64,000 bases of DNA, taken from Rhynchonema sp. JSB1_4. Its lineage: Eukaryota; Nematoda; Chromadorea; Monhysterida; Xyalidae. Location of the stretch: the NCBI GenBank assembly GCA_030248065.1, contig JASAMV010001846.1:26395-90394 (forward strand), read 5' to 3'. Shown piece by piece: positions 23,314 through 34,904 of the stretch. A program made the translations under genes and the position numbers. How positions within the stretch are numbered: position 1 is the first letter of the stretch; each line of letters opens with the position of its first letter. The notes beneath the pieces were generated by a model. The model had not been told where the DNA came from. It worked only from the letters and a program-made list of their open reading frames with translations, and made no database searches.

Positions 23314-25841
23314 ATGGCAGCGACGTGTGGAGATTCGGAAAGTGACAGCGAAAGTTATGCCGGATCGCCGTTCGATTGTGGCATTTGTTTCGAGCGACTC
23401 ACCCAGCCGAAACTGTTGGCTTGCGGACATACGATCTGTGCCGATTGTGAAATCAGTCTGGGCGTTGCGGATCCACCAGTTGGTTGATACCGTCTGCGCT
23501 ATTTATAGTCACGTGATCGGGAAACTATCATTTTCGGTCGCCATGTGTCAAGAATATTCTCTTGTGGGGAATTCGGAGCATTCGGCTGAAAGCATGCAAG
23601 GGTGTCGCTGGAGCAAAAAGAGGATACACACTCGATTTTAGTTTGAAATCATTGTAGCTGTGACCAGTTTCGCAGATAGACGGTTCACCAGGTCATCGTC
23701 AGGGCGGACGAATGCATCGTTTGGTCACGTGACCCCATATGGAGGTATCCTGATGATCAATGATAAGACAAAATTGTGCTTGATAATTCAGGCTATCTCA
23801 CTGGAATGTCCATTTTGTCGACAAACGACGCCCTACGGTCCATCTGTGCGTTTGGCAACGAACTTCCAGCTGCTGTCGATTATTGAAAGGGAAGACAAGG
23901 AGTGTGGCTTGAAGTTGGTACAATAACATCGCTGAAATTTTGAGTGTTAGCATGAAAGTTTGGACATACAATGTCCTGAAAAATCAGGGCAGGTATATCT
24001 GTAAAACAAAAGCCTGCCATTAAATATAGTCGGATTGTCTGGTGCTGTTGAACCAGATTTGTCAAGGCGCTACAGAAATGCCTTTCAGCACTTGGAATCC
24101 AGTAATAAAATTTGACTGGTAATGAAGTTACATAGTTTCCAGCCAACATGTAAACTTGCTTTGCGGTGTTCCAGATACAAATGCACGAAATGCGGCAAAA
24201 TATGTTCGACACGCAGTAACGTTGGTCAGGGCTGCTACAGCGACGATGAGTTGGTGTGCACGAAATGCGCGTTTGGCACTGAACACTGGGACGCTTACAA
24301 GACACAAGTTGCTTTGTTGTACTTTTATTTGTATTTTGTTCTCTTAGCAGCAAACTTTGCCTTGGATCTGCCGTTGTGACGTGACTTTTGACAAGGTTAA
24401 CTTTTGTTCATTATCATTACGCAACCCAGCCTATCCGCTGCTGCCATAGATTTGACAACAACAATTATATAGAGGTTGCAGTTTTGAAAATTTGTACAAT
24501 TGTACAGTTAGGCACTATTGCGCAACCTATTGTTTATAGAACTTTGTTTGTAAAAAATATAAAGAGTCACGCATAATATTCAGTTAGTTGCAATCGTTGA
24601 CAATGCGGAGCGATTGCGCGCCGACACGTTCGAGTCGAAGGAAGGACTGAAACTGGTCAAGGATCTCGCGTCAAAGTTTGAGTTCACGCTGTCCGTTGGC
24701 ATCAACGAGCATTCGAACAAATCGAAGAATCAGCTGCAACATGCGACTGTTAGTATAGTTGTTTTCCTGATGATCAATCACTGGGTTATGTGAAACATTA
24801 TGAGCTGATTGTCAGCCTTTCGCGCGTGTGTATACGTGCGATGTCGTATTGGTTGGGCTTTAAGAACACTGAGTGCTGGAATTTGTCATCACCACCAGAT
24901 AAAAGCGGAATTCGTTCAGCAGAAATTATTCCGCTTTTATTCTCAACCATATTCTAAAACGCAAAAAAATTCGATCGCAGTGAGCTAGGAGCATTTCTTT
25001 TGACCAGCATTAAGGTTAAATTTACAGCTGATGATCATGAACTAGAAACAACTTACGTTGCCCAAAGGTAGTGAGAAAACCAACTTCTACGCAGGTCAAA
25101 ATTGGTGAAGCACAACGTGAAATTTATCTGCACAGAGTTGAATTGAGTCATGTAGGAAAAATTGACTCAGCCAATTGCGCAAAGAGAACGCACAAAAAAA
25201 ACGATTCCAGTCAATCCAAAGTAACCTCCAAACTTGCGTATAACAAGCCTAAATTTTCAGGATCGCATGACGCATTTGATTGAGATCAACGACGCGATAC
25301 ACGATTGTGGTGAATCATTGCGAATCGGAGATGCTGAGGAAATCGAGATGGCAAAGAAAGAGCTTGAAAAGGCGACGAATGCTTTCGAGAAAGACGTCAG
25401 TTTGATGTTTGTGTGAGAATATGTGAATTGTGATGCAGTATGCTTTGGTTGCCCGTTTCAACCTGCTCTCGCAGACGGGCGGTGCACCAGGTCATCGTCA
25501 GTGTGAATGCACCAGAAGACCACATGCACGAGCTGGTTTTATGTTCGCATGAAACATCGCTGTAATCTTGGGGTTGCACAATAAAATATAATTTTGACAT
25601 GTTAAAATGCTCACCGTTGGGTCTTCACGAAATATACCAATTGAGCAGCGACGAGTTTTGTTTTCGATTTTCATAATTCTGTATCTTTCAGAAACGAATC
25701 GTGCACGAGCGCGAAGTCATGAAACATTTGCGACAACTGGCACACGCGCTGGATTGGATGCAGGTTGAGTTGTGTGATGAATACGAAATGGAACGAAGTG
25801 GGCCGCGGACGGAACATCGATACAAGCCTGTGAGTTTTTAG
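23314..25841 (+). CDS. RING-finger, zinc-ribbon, coiled-coil protein (TRIM-like, 6 exons, 301 aa)
   Basis: Exons: 23314-23478, 23792-23917, 24143-24307, 24584-24748, 25261-25395, 25692-25841; every junction is phase 0. Residues 22-64 form a C3HC4 RING: C22, C25, C37-G-H39, C42, C45, then C61-P-F-C64. This fold in other proteins binds E2 enzymes and acts as a ubiquitin ligase. Exon 3 (residues 98-152) holds a second cysteine-rich zinc-binding candidate (YKCTKCGKICS, then VCTKCAFGTEHW), at the position of a B-box but without a canonical one. Exons 4-6 are charged and heptad-like (for example EEIEMAKKELEKA), consistent with a coiled coil. The reading ends after RYKP by running into TAG; a donor-like GTGAGT sits just before it, so further 3' exons are possible. 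The exon 3 donor (GTTGCT) is weak. Confidence 0.75.
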
Positions 25842-27074
25842 GGCGTTTAGTTTCTAGTTTTTGTTGCAATTTGCACCAGATAGTACGTTTATAATGTATT
25901 GTATGTATGCGATGTGCACTATAGCATTTTCAATCGCTTATCCTTTACCGTTCCAAAAGCGTCCCCTGTGAGATAACACAACAATATTTTCCTTGGGTTT
26001 CAACGATGGTCCACATCATCTCGAGACAGGCAAAGGCACATTGCTGCATTGTGCAGTTCGCATGCCCTTTTGTTTTCAGACTTGCTCGATGAAAAGGAAG
26101 AACAATCCCGGTCGTATTCTGTCGATGAAAAACTTCCCGCCTTTGCAATGATGATTAGGGTCTGACATGAAAGATTATGATCGAAGGTCATTAACCAAAC
26201 TAGTGATCGAGGTACATATATAGACCTACCGGACAATGCAAAATAAATCCCCACCCCCTAATAATCCCCATCGGGGGTTAATTCGGAAACTTTTACGAAT
26301 AAGCCCCCATCAAAGGACATTTTCAGCAATGTTCAATTATGTACTTTGGGTATTTACTGTAGTGGAGGCTTATTTCTGAAATTAATTTTGTTTGTCCCAC
26401 ATTAGGTATGTACCTAGCTGCCAGGGGGCTTGTTTGGCATGCTGCGTTACTTGGTATGTAGTTGTTCTGTCATTGATCACGCTGCTGTTGCTTCACTGTT
26501 ACACTGATCATTGTGTTTCATCTTGGTAACAAATGAAATTTGTCAAAGAATTATTGGGATCATTTAGTCATCAATTATTTTTCCATCAAAAGTCAGATTC
26601 GTTAGTGCACCGTCCAAATGAAATCGCGAGAAAAGACAAGTGGATACAACGACGGGGCCACTGATCTGCACAGTCCAGTATAGTGAGATCTTCGTCGGGA
26701 GGACTGCATAAGATGTAGGGTTTCTAAGCTGAACAACCTTGACCTGAAACAAGAGTGTAAACTGCTTCATTTCGTATTTGCTGTGGTATTGATTCGCATA
26801 TTAGCGGTTCGCGATCGGTTCGGACAACACGCAGGTACATTATAGCGTTCAGGCTGTGCGGCCACATCAGAATGGTCCAAGACAAGGCACCAAGTTGGGA
26901 TTGTACGAATGTCGCAGAGACAGAGCAAAGACACGGTTGTGGAAGCACCGTGCATTATTGCTTGCGCTTGCTCATTTGGAGTTCAGTACACGATGACTGC
27001 GTCTATGCGACTTGCGTAAATACGACCTCACTTAGTATTAGCCGCAAGCTGAGGTTGCACTGCTGGACAAAAAA
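25842..27074. other. Unassigned spacer
   Basis: No exon recognised. If the RING gene continues 3', its exons would lie here or beyond, but I find no NHL, SPRY or filamin-like stretch. Confidence 0.4.
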
Positions 27075-27579
27075 TTAAAGGGGTGGTGCCACTTTTATTG
27101 AAGAGAACTCGGATCTGTCTGAAAATTTAATACAAGATGCTTGACGACAGCGTTTTATTGCAAAGCGGCAATAATAAATTCCGAATGCTGATCTATGTAT
27201 CATGAATGGGAGCCTTTCGAAAATCCGATTTGCTCCCCGGTTGCGATTTTCATTGTTTCAGCCATAGATCCCAACAAATCAAATGGAAACAAAAAGTAAG
27301 CACATCGTTTGAAAGGTAATCAAAAACTGCACAAAAAGTTGCTCTTATGATTTTTCGCAAAAATGCGCCGAGATAAAGTTATTTCAAAAAATAATTTTTT
27401 TTGGACATAGAATAAAACCGGGAAAAAATTCTCTGAAATTCTATCCATGAAAATTGATGGATCAACACTCAGAATTTTTCATTTCCACTTTGCAATAAAA
27501 CCCTGTCGTCAAGCATCTTGTATTAAATTCTCAGGTAGATCCGAGTTCTCATCAATAAAAGTGGCACCACCCCTTTAAA
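27075..27579. mobile_element. Foldback element with TTAA ends
   Basis: The left end TTAAAGGGGTGGTGCCAC and right end GTGGCACCACCCCTTTAA are perfect inverted copies. The inverted similarity continues about 100 bases inward (ACTCGGATCT.., CAAGATGCTTGACGACAG). TTAA at both boundaries is the piggyBac-type target site. Non-coding. Confidence 0.85.
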
Positions 27580-27617
27580 GCTAACCAAGTCACCACCAAG
27601 TTTACAAGACATACAGT

Positions 27618-28097
27618 CAGGGTTGGGCAAAAAACGTTTTTTTCTCAAAAATCGTTTTTTAAAACGATTTTTAAAAAAAACATTTTTTTAAAACGCCCAG
27701 ATGACCAAAATATGCCCTCAAAAAATTGGAAAACGCTCATGTTTTGAAGAAAACGTGGTTAAATGAAGTAATTCTATGTGTTCTGAGGCAAAATAAACGG
27801 GTTTCAACCCTTTTCTAGCGAGTTGTTAAGGTCCCATATCAGACCCGCATCATGGGACCAACTTTGGCCGGGGTCATCACTGAAAGTCAAACTCCGTATA
27901 TCGACGTATCTCGACAAAGTAAAAATTGATCGAAAATTTTTTGAAAAAAATGGGACAAAAAATTGATTTTCCTTGATAATCAGGGTACTTTCCCTGAAAA
28001 ATCAGGGAAAATCAAGGAAATTCAGGGTTTAAAAAAACGAAAAACGACCCAGGCGTTTTTTTTTAAAAAAAAACGTCGTTTTTTTTGCCCAACCCTG
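27618..28097. mobile_element. hAT-like element ending CAGGGTTGGGC
   Basis: Ends CAGGGTTGGGCAAAAAACG and CGTTTTTTTTGCCCAACCCTG are inverted copies. The flanking 8-mers CATACAGT (27610-27617) and CATACATT (28098-28105) match at 7 of 8 positions. About 480 bp, starting only about 40 bases after the TTAA foldback. Confidence 0.85.
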
Positions 28098-28121
28098 CAT
28101 ACATTATGTAGATTGTCTCAA

Positions 28122-28475
28122 ATGGGGCTGTTCATTGTCTGTGCGCTTTTTGTTCACACAAGTATTTATGACAAAACTTTAGATTTCAACTTTGAGGTGC
28201 TTCGTTACGTACATCAGGATAGTAACACACACAGTTCAGTTGGTTATGGTGTTTTCAAGTCCCAATGCATGAGGGCGGGCCGTTTATGCGGTGACATAGG
28301 AAGTTTTATGGTGGTATTGAACAGGCTGGCAACAACCCTAATTTCTAACGGGTACGATCGGCTGCAAATCATAAAAAATTTCCTCTCATTTTTCTCAGAA
28401 AATGAAAATATCGCTCTCAAACTTGGCATAAAAAGTAAGAATGAGATTGCGGTACTTGCACTCAATCTACTCTAA
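28122..28475 (+). pseudogene. Possible C-terminal fragment of a reverse-transcriptase protein
   Basis: A 117-residue open stretch reads as real protein rather than random translation. Its order, a His-containing YVHQDSNTHSS, then FKSQCMRAGRLCG, then FMVVLNRLATTLISNGY and RLQIIKNFL, resembles the helical tail after the polymerase domain in some retroelement proteins (His..small residues..R..R.C....F......L...L...GY). The polymerase motifs are not present upstream: the sequence is preceded by the 27618-28097 element. The first Met may not be the true start. The family call is an inference from pattern only. Confidence 0.35.
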
Positions 28476-29159
28476 ACCTCAGCCTCGTTCCCTTTTCAGA
28501 ATCGGTTAATTCGACCGCCGTGTAATTGTCCAATCTTGATTATTCATTGACGATATTCGACCAAGAATTTATTCACCGAAAACCGATAAAATAGTGTTGT
28601 ATTAATTGGATCCGTCATAATTGGTATATTTTTGCCGGCTTCTGAATCCATTTTACAATATTATGATACCAGGCGTGCAGGAAAACGTCACTGACGAGAC
28701 CCCGACTGCACTGCCGAATGCTTTCCGTCTGACAAAAAATGGGGTCGAAACGGATTGCATTCAACAAAAAAATGGTTCTCTTTTCTACAGACATGCCCAA
28801 ACACAACCCAAAGAATGGAAAACATGGTGGCGCGCCCAAAATCCCAGTCTTCCCAATTGGTGGTGTTGCGTTCAAAACATCAGCTGTGGATCCAAAACAG
28901 TTTGTAGTTTGTAATTGCAATAAGTGCAAAGCATCGTTGTTGAAACCAATAACCAACAAAACGTTTCACATTTTTGCGAAGTTTTTCTACAATCACATCT
29001 CTTGTGGATGATAATGTTGCAAGTTCCGGTCCGCCACTGGTATTATATATGTTGTACTGTTGTAGGATTTGTTTTCAACAAGCAGACACGTGTTGTGCAA
29101 CAAACAGACGCGCGCGTAAAGATCTACATTTAATTGCACTTTCAGCACTCGGTCCATGT
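28476..29159. other. Unassigned spacer
   Basis: Short open frames at 28615-29011 on both strands have no recognised motif. Nothing supported before the duplicated upstream block at 29160. Confidence 0.4.
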
Positions 29160-29340
29160 ACGTGGCGGCAACGGTTACTGTATTTATCCGCTTTCGTCAC
29201 CGTAACCGTGGCAATGCTACCCGTACCCGATCATCTACGTGCTGAATTTGACACGGAAAACCATTACAATTGACGCCACGCATCACATGTGGCACCGACT
29301 GTTAATCATTTCAGTCCACGTATTCCAGCAAAAAGATTTT
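29160..29340. repeat. Duplicated upstream block, copy 1
   Basis: The block contains TTATCCGCTTTCGTCACCGT, CGTGGCAATGCTAC, ATTTGACACGGAA and CACGCATCACATGTGGC. It recurs at about 32205-32350 and 34905-35060. It lies upstream of both sushi genes, and its third copy has no gene behind it. Confidence 0.8.
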
Positions 29341-29481
29341 GTTTTGGACTGGACCTCGCGGCATTCTTGTGCGGCGTGGCATTAATATTGTAATCGCCAA
29401 TTAATTTGTCATTTCTTTGCTCATTTTGTACCTCGGATTACAGTATCTCAGTCGTGGTAGTACCGTAACCCACCATATCAG

Positions 29482-29489
29482 TATAAAAG
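29482..29489 (+). promoter_or_regulatory. TATA box of the first sushi gene
   Basis: TATAAAAG, preceded by GTACCGTAACCCACCATATCAG. The same arrangement occurs at 32483-32490 ahead of the second copy, and the conservation between the duplicates supports a promoter role. The start of transcription would be expected near 29510-29520. Confidence 0.7.
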
Positions 29490-29639
29490 CGACTGAAATT
29501 CTGACTAAATCATTTATGTATTTCTGAACTTTTGCGTAACAAAATCAATAGTTTTGTCGTGATGGATTTATGTCTAAATGCTTTTTTTCTATCCACCAAA
29601 ACGAAATCTTCGTTTTCTAATTTTTTAAACTCATTTCAT

Positions 29640-29715
29640 TCCGATTATCTTATTATATTATTATTATATTATATTATTATCTTATTACATTATTATTATA
29701 TTCTTATTATTATAT
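29640..29715. repeat. TTA/ATT microsatellite
   Basis: A run of TTATTATATTATTA-type words between the TATA box and the first certain exon of the sushi gene. The second gene copy lacks the run at the matching place. Confidence 0.8.
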
Positions 29716-30003
29716 TCCGATTATCCGATTGATTATCTTCCTGATTTGAACATCAATGTGCAAAATATATTATTCACTACCGCTCTTCACACACAATGAT
29801 TCATTGCAAATTCCTCTGTTAGATGGCGCACTATACATATATTTGGTTTCTCAAGCCCACGTGGGTTTGAAAGGAAATATACCGGAACTGGAGCTCACTT
29901 GATCACACAATGATCCATGGCAAAATCACCTGTGCAAATTTTTAAGTTTAGTCTAGTAAAATCTAGCCATTTTCTCAGCCAACGCCTAATCACATGCTTG
30001 CAG

Positions 30004-31671
30004 ACTGCGCCAATCCAACGACAGACAAAGAGAACATCACCTTTGTCGATGCCAGCAAAAAAAAACCGACGTTCATCGAAGGCGACGAGGTTGAGGTGAA
30101 ATGTGCCGACAACCACATTTGGTCAAATCCACCCCAAGCTTCCAAGACCATCAAATGCGAGGACGGTGGCTGGAAGAGCGGTGCAGGCCAGCTGGAGTCG
30201 TGTCACGCCGGTGCGTTGGCGGTGTCTGATGATATTTGCGTTTTGTGCACTTGATATGGCGCTTGAAGCTCTCACTTTTCTTCAGCCTGCGAGAGGAGCA
30301 CGGCCTCTACGGCCAAGATTGAAGGAATCAAACCAGTCGAACCAGATGATTTCATCAGCCCCCCTGAATCAGACAGCCACGACCACCCAGAGCACGTTGA
30401 TGTCGCGACCGCTGCCATGCTGAAATGTGAAGATGAGAAAATCTGGAAAACCAAGAAACCCGAAGACGATAAAGAAATAAGAATACTGAAATGCATCGGT
30501 GCCGGGGTGTGGGAACGGCCCACGGAGGGTTGCGTTGGTGACCCTTGCTCGGGGGTCAACTGCACCGACCCTGCAACCCAAGAGTGCAATCCATATGATG
30601 GAAAAGGGAGCGTGATCAAAGATGCCAAATGCGAGTGCAAACCAGGATACACGTCAACAGGCACAATGCCTTTGAAATGTCTCAAATCAAGTACGGTGGC
30701 ACATTAACTGGTCATGTACCTAGTACCGTGCATTTGAATTGTACGCTGCGCTTCACTGATTTTGACCAGCGTAGTAATCACTGCACAATGTGAACATTTT
30801 TTACGTTGCCTTGGTGCTCCAAGTATCGTATATTGCGCGGCGCTAAAAATTACTCGCATACAGTTCCCAGTCGCTGCAAAGTATCCACGATCTTTAAAAT
30901 TTCCTACACCTTCATATATTATATACATCCATCTATCCGTTGTTGCAGGTGAATCCAAACCAAGTTCGAACTCTGGCGTGATCGTCGCCGTGGTGATCGT
31001 TGTGATCCTGCTGGTCGTTGGCATTGCAGTCGGCATTGTCGTGCTCGTGTACTGCCTCAACAAAAAGAAGGAAAGGAAGCCAGGAGACGGGGAAAACGAA
31101 AAGGACAACAGGCAGGCATAATTAATTTCGGCATTTAATCTGTTAGCTTCAAAGGCAGTCTCATGCTAACCGTTATGCTCAGTGACTGCTGCTTCTGCTA
31201 AACATCCACTTCCCTGCTGTCTTTTTGTGGCAAATGCGTGCCAGTCAGGTACCTAGGTAGAAGGCGTGTGGACGCCGAAACGGATCCATAAGGCCGCAGG
31301 ACAGTTTGTTTGACCCACAAACACAACGAGCCACTGGATAAAATCTATAGTGCGAAATCACTTTGAGTCGGGGGGTCAGACTGGGTGATACAGGTGCTTG
31401 CCAAGTGCCAGCTAATTGGCCACAAACAATAATGTTGACGGCTCAAATTGCCATAATTTCCAGCGCCGATCCCAATTCACCGACACTCAAATCAACAACG
31501 GGTGATGTTTCAACGACGGCCACATCGGCGTACGACAGTCCGTTGAACGACCCGAGCGCGGCGAAGAAGACGACGGAGAAGGACGAAAGCGGCGACACAT
31601 CGCGATTCAGCCAGTCGCTCACCGTGGGCGGAGGACCGGAGGACACGCACAGGAATGAACGCAGTGAGTGA
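30004..31671 (+). CDS. Sushi/EGF-like single-pass membrane protein, copy 1 (5' end not found)
   Basis: Exons: 30004-30210, 30286-30690, 30949-31111, 31464-31671. Exon 1 is one sushi (CCP) module (DCANP, VKCADNHIW, IKCEDGGWK, ESC: four cysteines plus Trp). Exon 2 holds a second sushi-like module (ACERS, LKCEDEKIW, LKCIGAGVW, EGC) and an EGF-like module (CSGVNC, QECNP, KCECKPGY, LKC). Exon 3 encodes the membrane helix (GVIVAVVIVVILLVVGIAVG) with a basic stop-transfer LNKKKERK. Exon 4 is a Ser/Thr/Asp-rich cytoplasmic tail ending ERSE. The first exon, with start codon and presumably a signal peptide, should lie between the TATA box and 30003; I could not identify it. The exon 3-4 intron appears to use a GC donor (AACAG|GCAGGC). 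A GTGAGT at the final codons could be an unused donor. Sushi proteins act in cell-surface binding; the ligand is unknown. Confidence 0.8.
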
Positions 31672-32204
31672 AAAAAGGACGTGGATGTGATATTATAATC
31701 ATGCAATTAATGAACAATGTTATTGGCTTCTGGCTTATCGTAATGTATGAATACACCATGATATTTGAAAATTGTGACAGGATCAGTTGGTCGTAGGTTT
31801 GTTCATTTTAACGCCGAAAATGAGTGATTTAAAATTGTTTTCTGGCCAATAGAATTGAGATCAACCGATGTGATACCGCCAGGATTACGTCAAATCTTGC
31901 TTAAAGAAATTTATCGATTTATGCTTCTTTGTTTTCTTCTTCATCGCGTGGAGTAAAATGAGTAAAAAAGAAGTGGAATACAGTATAGTAGCCTACTGCG
32001 TTCACGGCAATGTGTTGTCAGAAACAAGTTTCAAAATACACTTCAAAATCTTCAAATAACTCAATTTCGGGTCCGTGTGCTATTTTATTTGTATTATTTT
32101 CTAAAAAATGTGTTCAATCGGCTGTACTTCAAATCAGAAGCGCAAAAGTTTGCTTGAACATGAAAACGGTGTTGTTCGTGTCTGCACCCAAATGCAGCAC
32201 GCTG
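31672..32204. other. Spacer between the sushi genes
   Basis: 3' flank of copy 1. It matches the 3' flank of copy 2 (34432-34900) with many substitutions, for example TATCGATTTATGCTTC against TATCGACTTATGCTTC. No separate gene. Confidence 0.6.
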
Positions 32205-32350
32205 TATCTGCCCGGTTGTCACCGTACCCGTGGCAATACTACAGTATACCTTGACCATCCACGTGCTGAATGTGACACGAAGCATTACGATGACACCACG
32301 TATCACACATAGCACCGACCGTAATCGTTTCGTTCCACGTGTATTCTTCC
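32205..32350. repeat. Duplicated upstream block, copy 2
   Basis: Matches 29160-29340 with substitutions (GTCACCGTACCCGTGGCAAT, GTGACACGAAGCATTACGAT). Part of the tandem duplication that carried the gene and its promoter. Confidence 0.8.
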
Positions 32351-32482
32351 ATTCTTGTGCTGCGTGGCAAGGTTGCTGTAACCGCTACGCCAAGCAATTT
32401 TTTCTATTTCTTTCTTCATTTTTGTTTTGTACCGTTCTTTACCGTGTCTCAGTCATGGCACTACCGTAACCCACAAGATCAG

Positions 32483-32490
32483 TATAAAAG
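32483..32490 (+). promoter_or_regulatory. TATA box of the second sushi gene
   Basis: TATAAAAG in the same context as at 29482 (ACCGTAACCCACAAGATCAG before it, CGAGTGAAAT after it), about 3.0 kb downstream of the first. Confidence 0.7.
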
Positions 32491-32921
32491 CGAGTGAAAT
32501 GGTGACTAATTCATTTATTACTTTACTTAAAATCAAAAGTTTTTTTAGTTTTTTCGCGATGGGTGTTGTGTATCTTTTTTCTATCTAGTAAAACGAAATT
32601 TTGATTTGCTGATTTTTTAAACTCACTTCATTCTGTGATCTGATCTGAACATCAATGTACAAAATAGATAATTCTAATGCTCTTCGCACACATTGATTTA
32701 TAATCAACCCCCATTTAATGGGACCTGGAATACGATATTTTCTTTTCAAACCCAATTGGGTTTGAAAGGGAACACACCGGGCCCATTTTAATCACACACA
32801 TGTGATCATGGAAAAGTCATTCATGCATATGTATGCTTTGCAGTTCGCTACATTATTCGACAAAAATGCCACAAAATCTAGCCATGGTCTCATCAGCCAA
32901 CGCCTTATCACATGCTTGCAG

Positions 32922-34431
32922 ACTGCGGCAATCCAACGAAGGACAAATCGACGATCACGTCTGCCGATCCAGACAAGGAATTGTTCCATCACAATGAACC
33001 CGTCGAAGTGAAATGCATCCCAAATCATGTCTGGTCAGATCCAAGCGAAGGTGCAAGGAAAATCGTGTGCAGCGACGGTGGCTGGAAGGACGCCAACTCA
33101 AATGATGAGAACAAGACCGTTGGGCTGGAGGCGTGCCGTCCATGTGGGTGGGGTGGTCAAATTTCATTTGACTATCAAATTTCCTTTGACTACTGTTGAT
33201 TAAAGTATAGGCAACCACAGTCAATTATATGAGTTTAAAGGCAACAAATCATAATTAATGGACTGTCACCGATTTCAATGAAACTAGACATGATATATCA
33301 GCTCGTTGTCCGAGCCCGGTTACAACTGTTGCCAATATAACAACCAAAAGCAGTGACGTCAGAAAGTTTTATGATATGCGTATGTAGTGGCAGCTCCAGT
33401 TTTGAGTGGGAGCACTCCACTTCACAAAATGAACAACCTTTATGCTGATTCAACCTAATCGCAAGATACGATTCAAGAAGATTACGGATTTCTGTATTGC
33501 TGTGGCCAAGCCGCATGGTCAAATTTTCGAATTACGACAAAAAGATTGAAAGGTTTTTTAGGTCAGCATGCAACTTCAGGGTAAAGCCAGGGCGTCCGGT
33601 TTTAAAACGGAGCTGGTAAGACGACCGAAAAATAATCCAATTTATTGGTCGAAATTCGAGAACTGGACCATTGTAGCTGTTTCCACTGTACATACACGTA
33701 GCTGGAGTATCAAGTGTGCCTCATTTTGCAGACGAACCAAATTCGACGGGCGTGATCGTCGCCGTGGTGATCGTTGTGATTCTGCTGGTCGTTGGCATTG
33801 CAGTCGGCATTGTGGTGCTCGTGTACTGCCTCAACAAAAAGAAGGAAGGGAAGCCAGGAGACGGGGAAAACGAAAAGGACAACAGGCAGGCATCAAAATC
33901 GGCTTTTGATATTTTGTTCATCATCCAATAGCGTCAAGGACAACCGCATACTTACATATCCGCATAACAACATAATTCTCTGCATACGGTGTTGTGCTCA
34001 ATGATTGCTGTTTCTGCTAAATCAATGGTATAATTTGCGTGGCAGATAATATTGTGGAAACGTAGAAAGGCGTGTAAAGCCTAAAACGGATCCGCAAGGC
34101 GGTTTGTTTGAGCCAAGACTTCGTGATGATCTCGGTATAAAATCACTTCGTGATCGGAATCCGACTTAGTTAAACCATGAGTGCGATGCATGTGTTACGG
34201 CTCCAAATTGCTATAATTTCCAGCGCCGATCCCAATTCACCGACACTCAAATCAACAACGGGTGATGTTTCAACGACGGCCACATCGGCGTACGACAGTC
34301 CGTTGAACGACCCGAGCGCGGCGAAGAAGACGACGGAGAAGGACGAAAGCGGCGACACATCGCGATTCAGCCAGTCGCTCACCGTGGGCGGAGGACCGGA
34401 GGACACGCACAGGAATGAACGCAGTGAGTGA
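32922..34431 (+). CDS. Sushi single-pass membrane protein, copy 2, shortened (5' end not found)
   Basis: Exons: 32922-33143, 33732-33885, 34224-34431. One sushi module (DCGNP, VKCIPNHVW, IVCSDGGWK, EAC) is joined in phase directly to the membrane-helix exon (GVIVAVVIVVILLVVGIAVG) and then to the cytoplasmic tail. The exon that in copy 1 encodes the second sushi and the EGF-like module has no counterpart; the intron 33144-33731 holds nothing like it. The tail exon is identical base for base to copy 1, and the membrane exon differs at very few positions after its first few codons, while the sushi exon and introns are clearly diverged. The GC donor (AACAG|GCAGGC) is conserved. As in copy 1 the first exon is not identified. 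Probably a shorter-ectodomain receptor with the same cytoplasmic part. Confidence 0.8.
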
Positions 34432-34904
34432 TCCAAAAAAGGACGTGACAACCTTAATGACGTTATAATTGCTCATGCACAAACAGTGAATAATGCAAAT
34501 TGCTTCTGGCTTGTCGTAAATTATGAATGCACAATGATATTTGAAATGTGTGACCACTTATCCTCAGCTGAAAATAAGAGGGATGTAAAAAATTTTTCTG
34601 CCCAACATATATAAATATGAGATGTGATACCACCAGGATTAATTCAAATGCAGTTTAAAAATTTATCGACTTATGCTTCATTGTTTTCTTCCATATCGCA
34701 TGGAGTAAATGAGTAAAAAAGACGTGGAATACAGAATAATCCTTAAAATCAAATCCTTTTAAGAACAAATCCTTAAAATAGACCAGTTTCGAATCCGTGC
34801 ATTTTTTTTATTTGATTTTAGTTCTCGGAAAATAATGTTAATCCAAACTTCACATCAGAAGCGCATAACGTTTGCTTCAACTTCAACCTAAAAGCGTTGT
34901 TACG

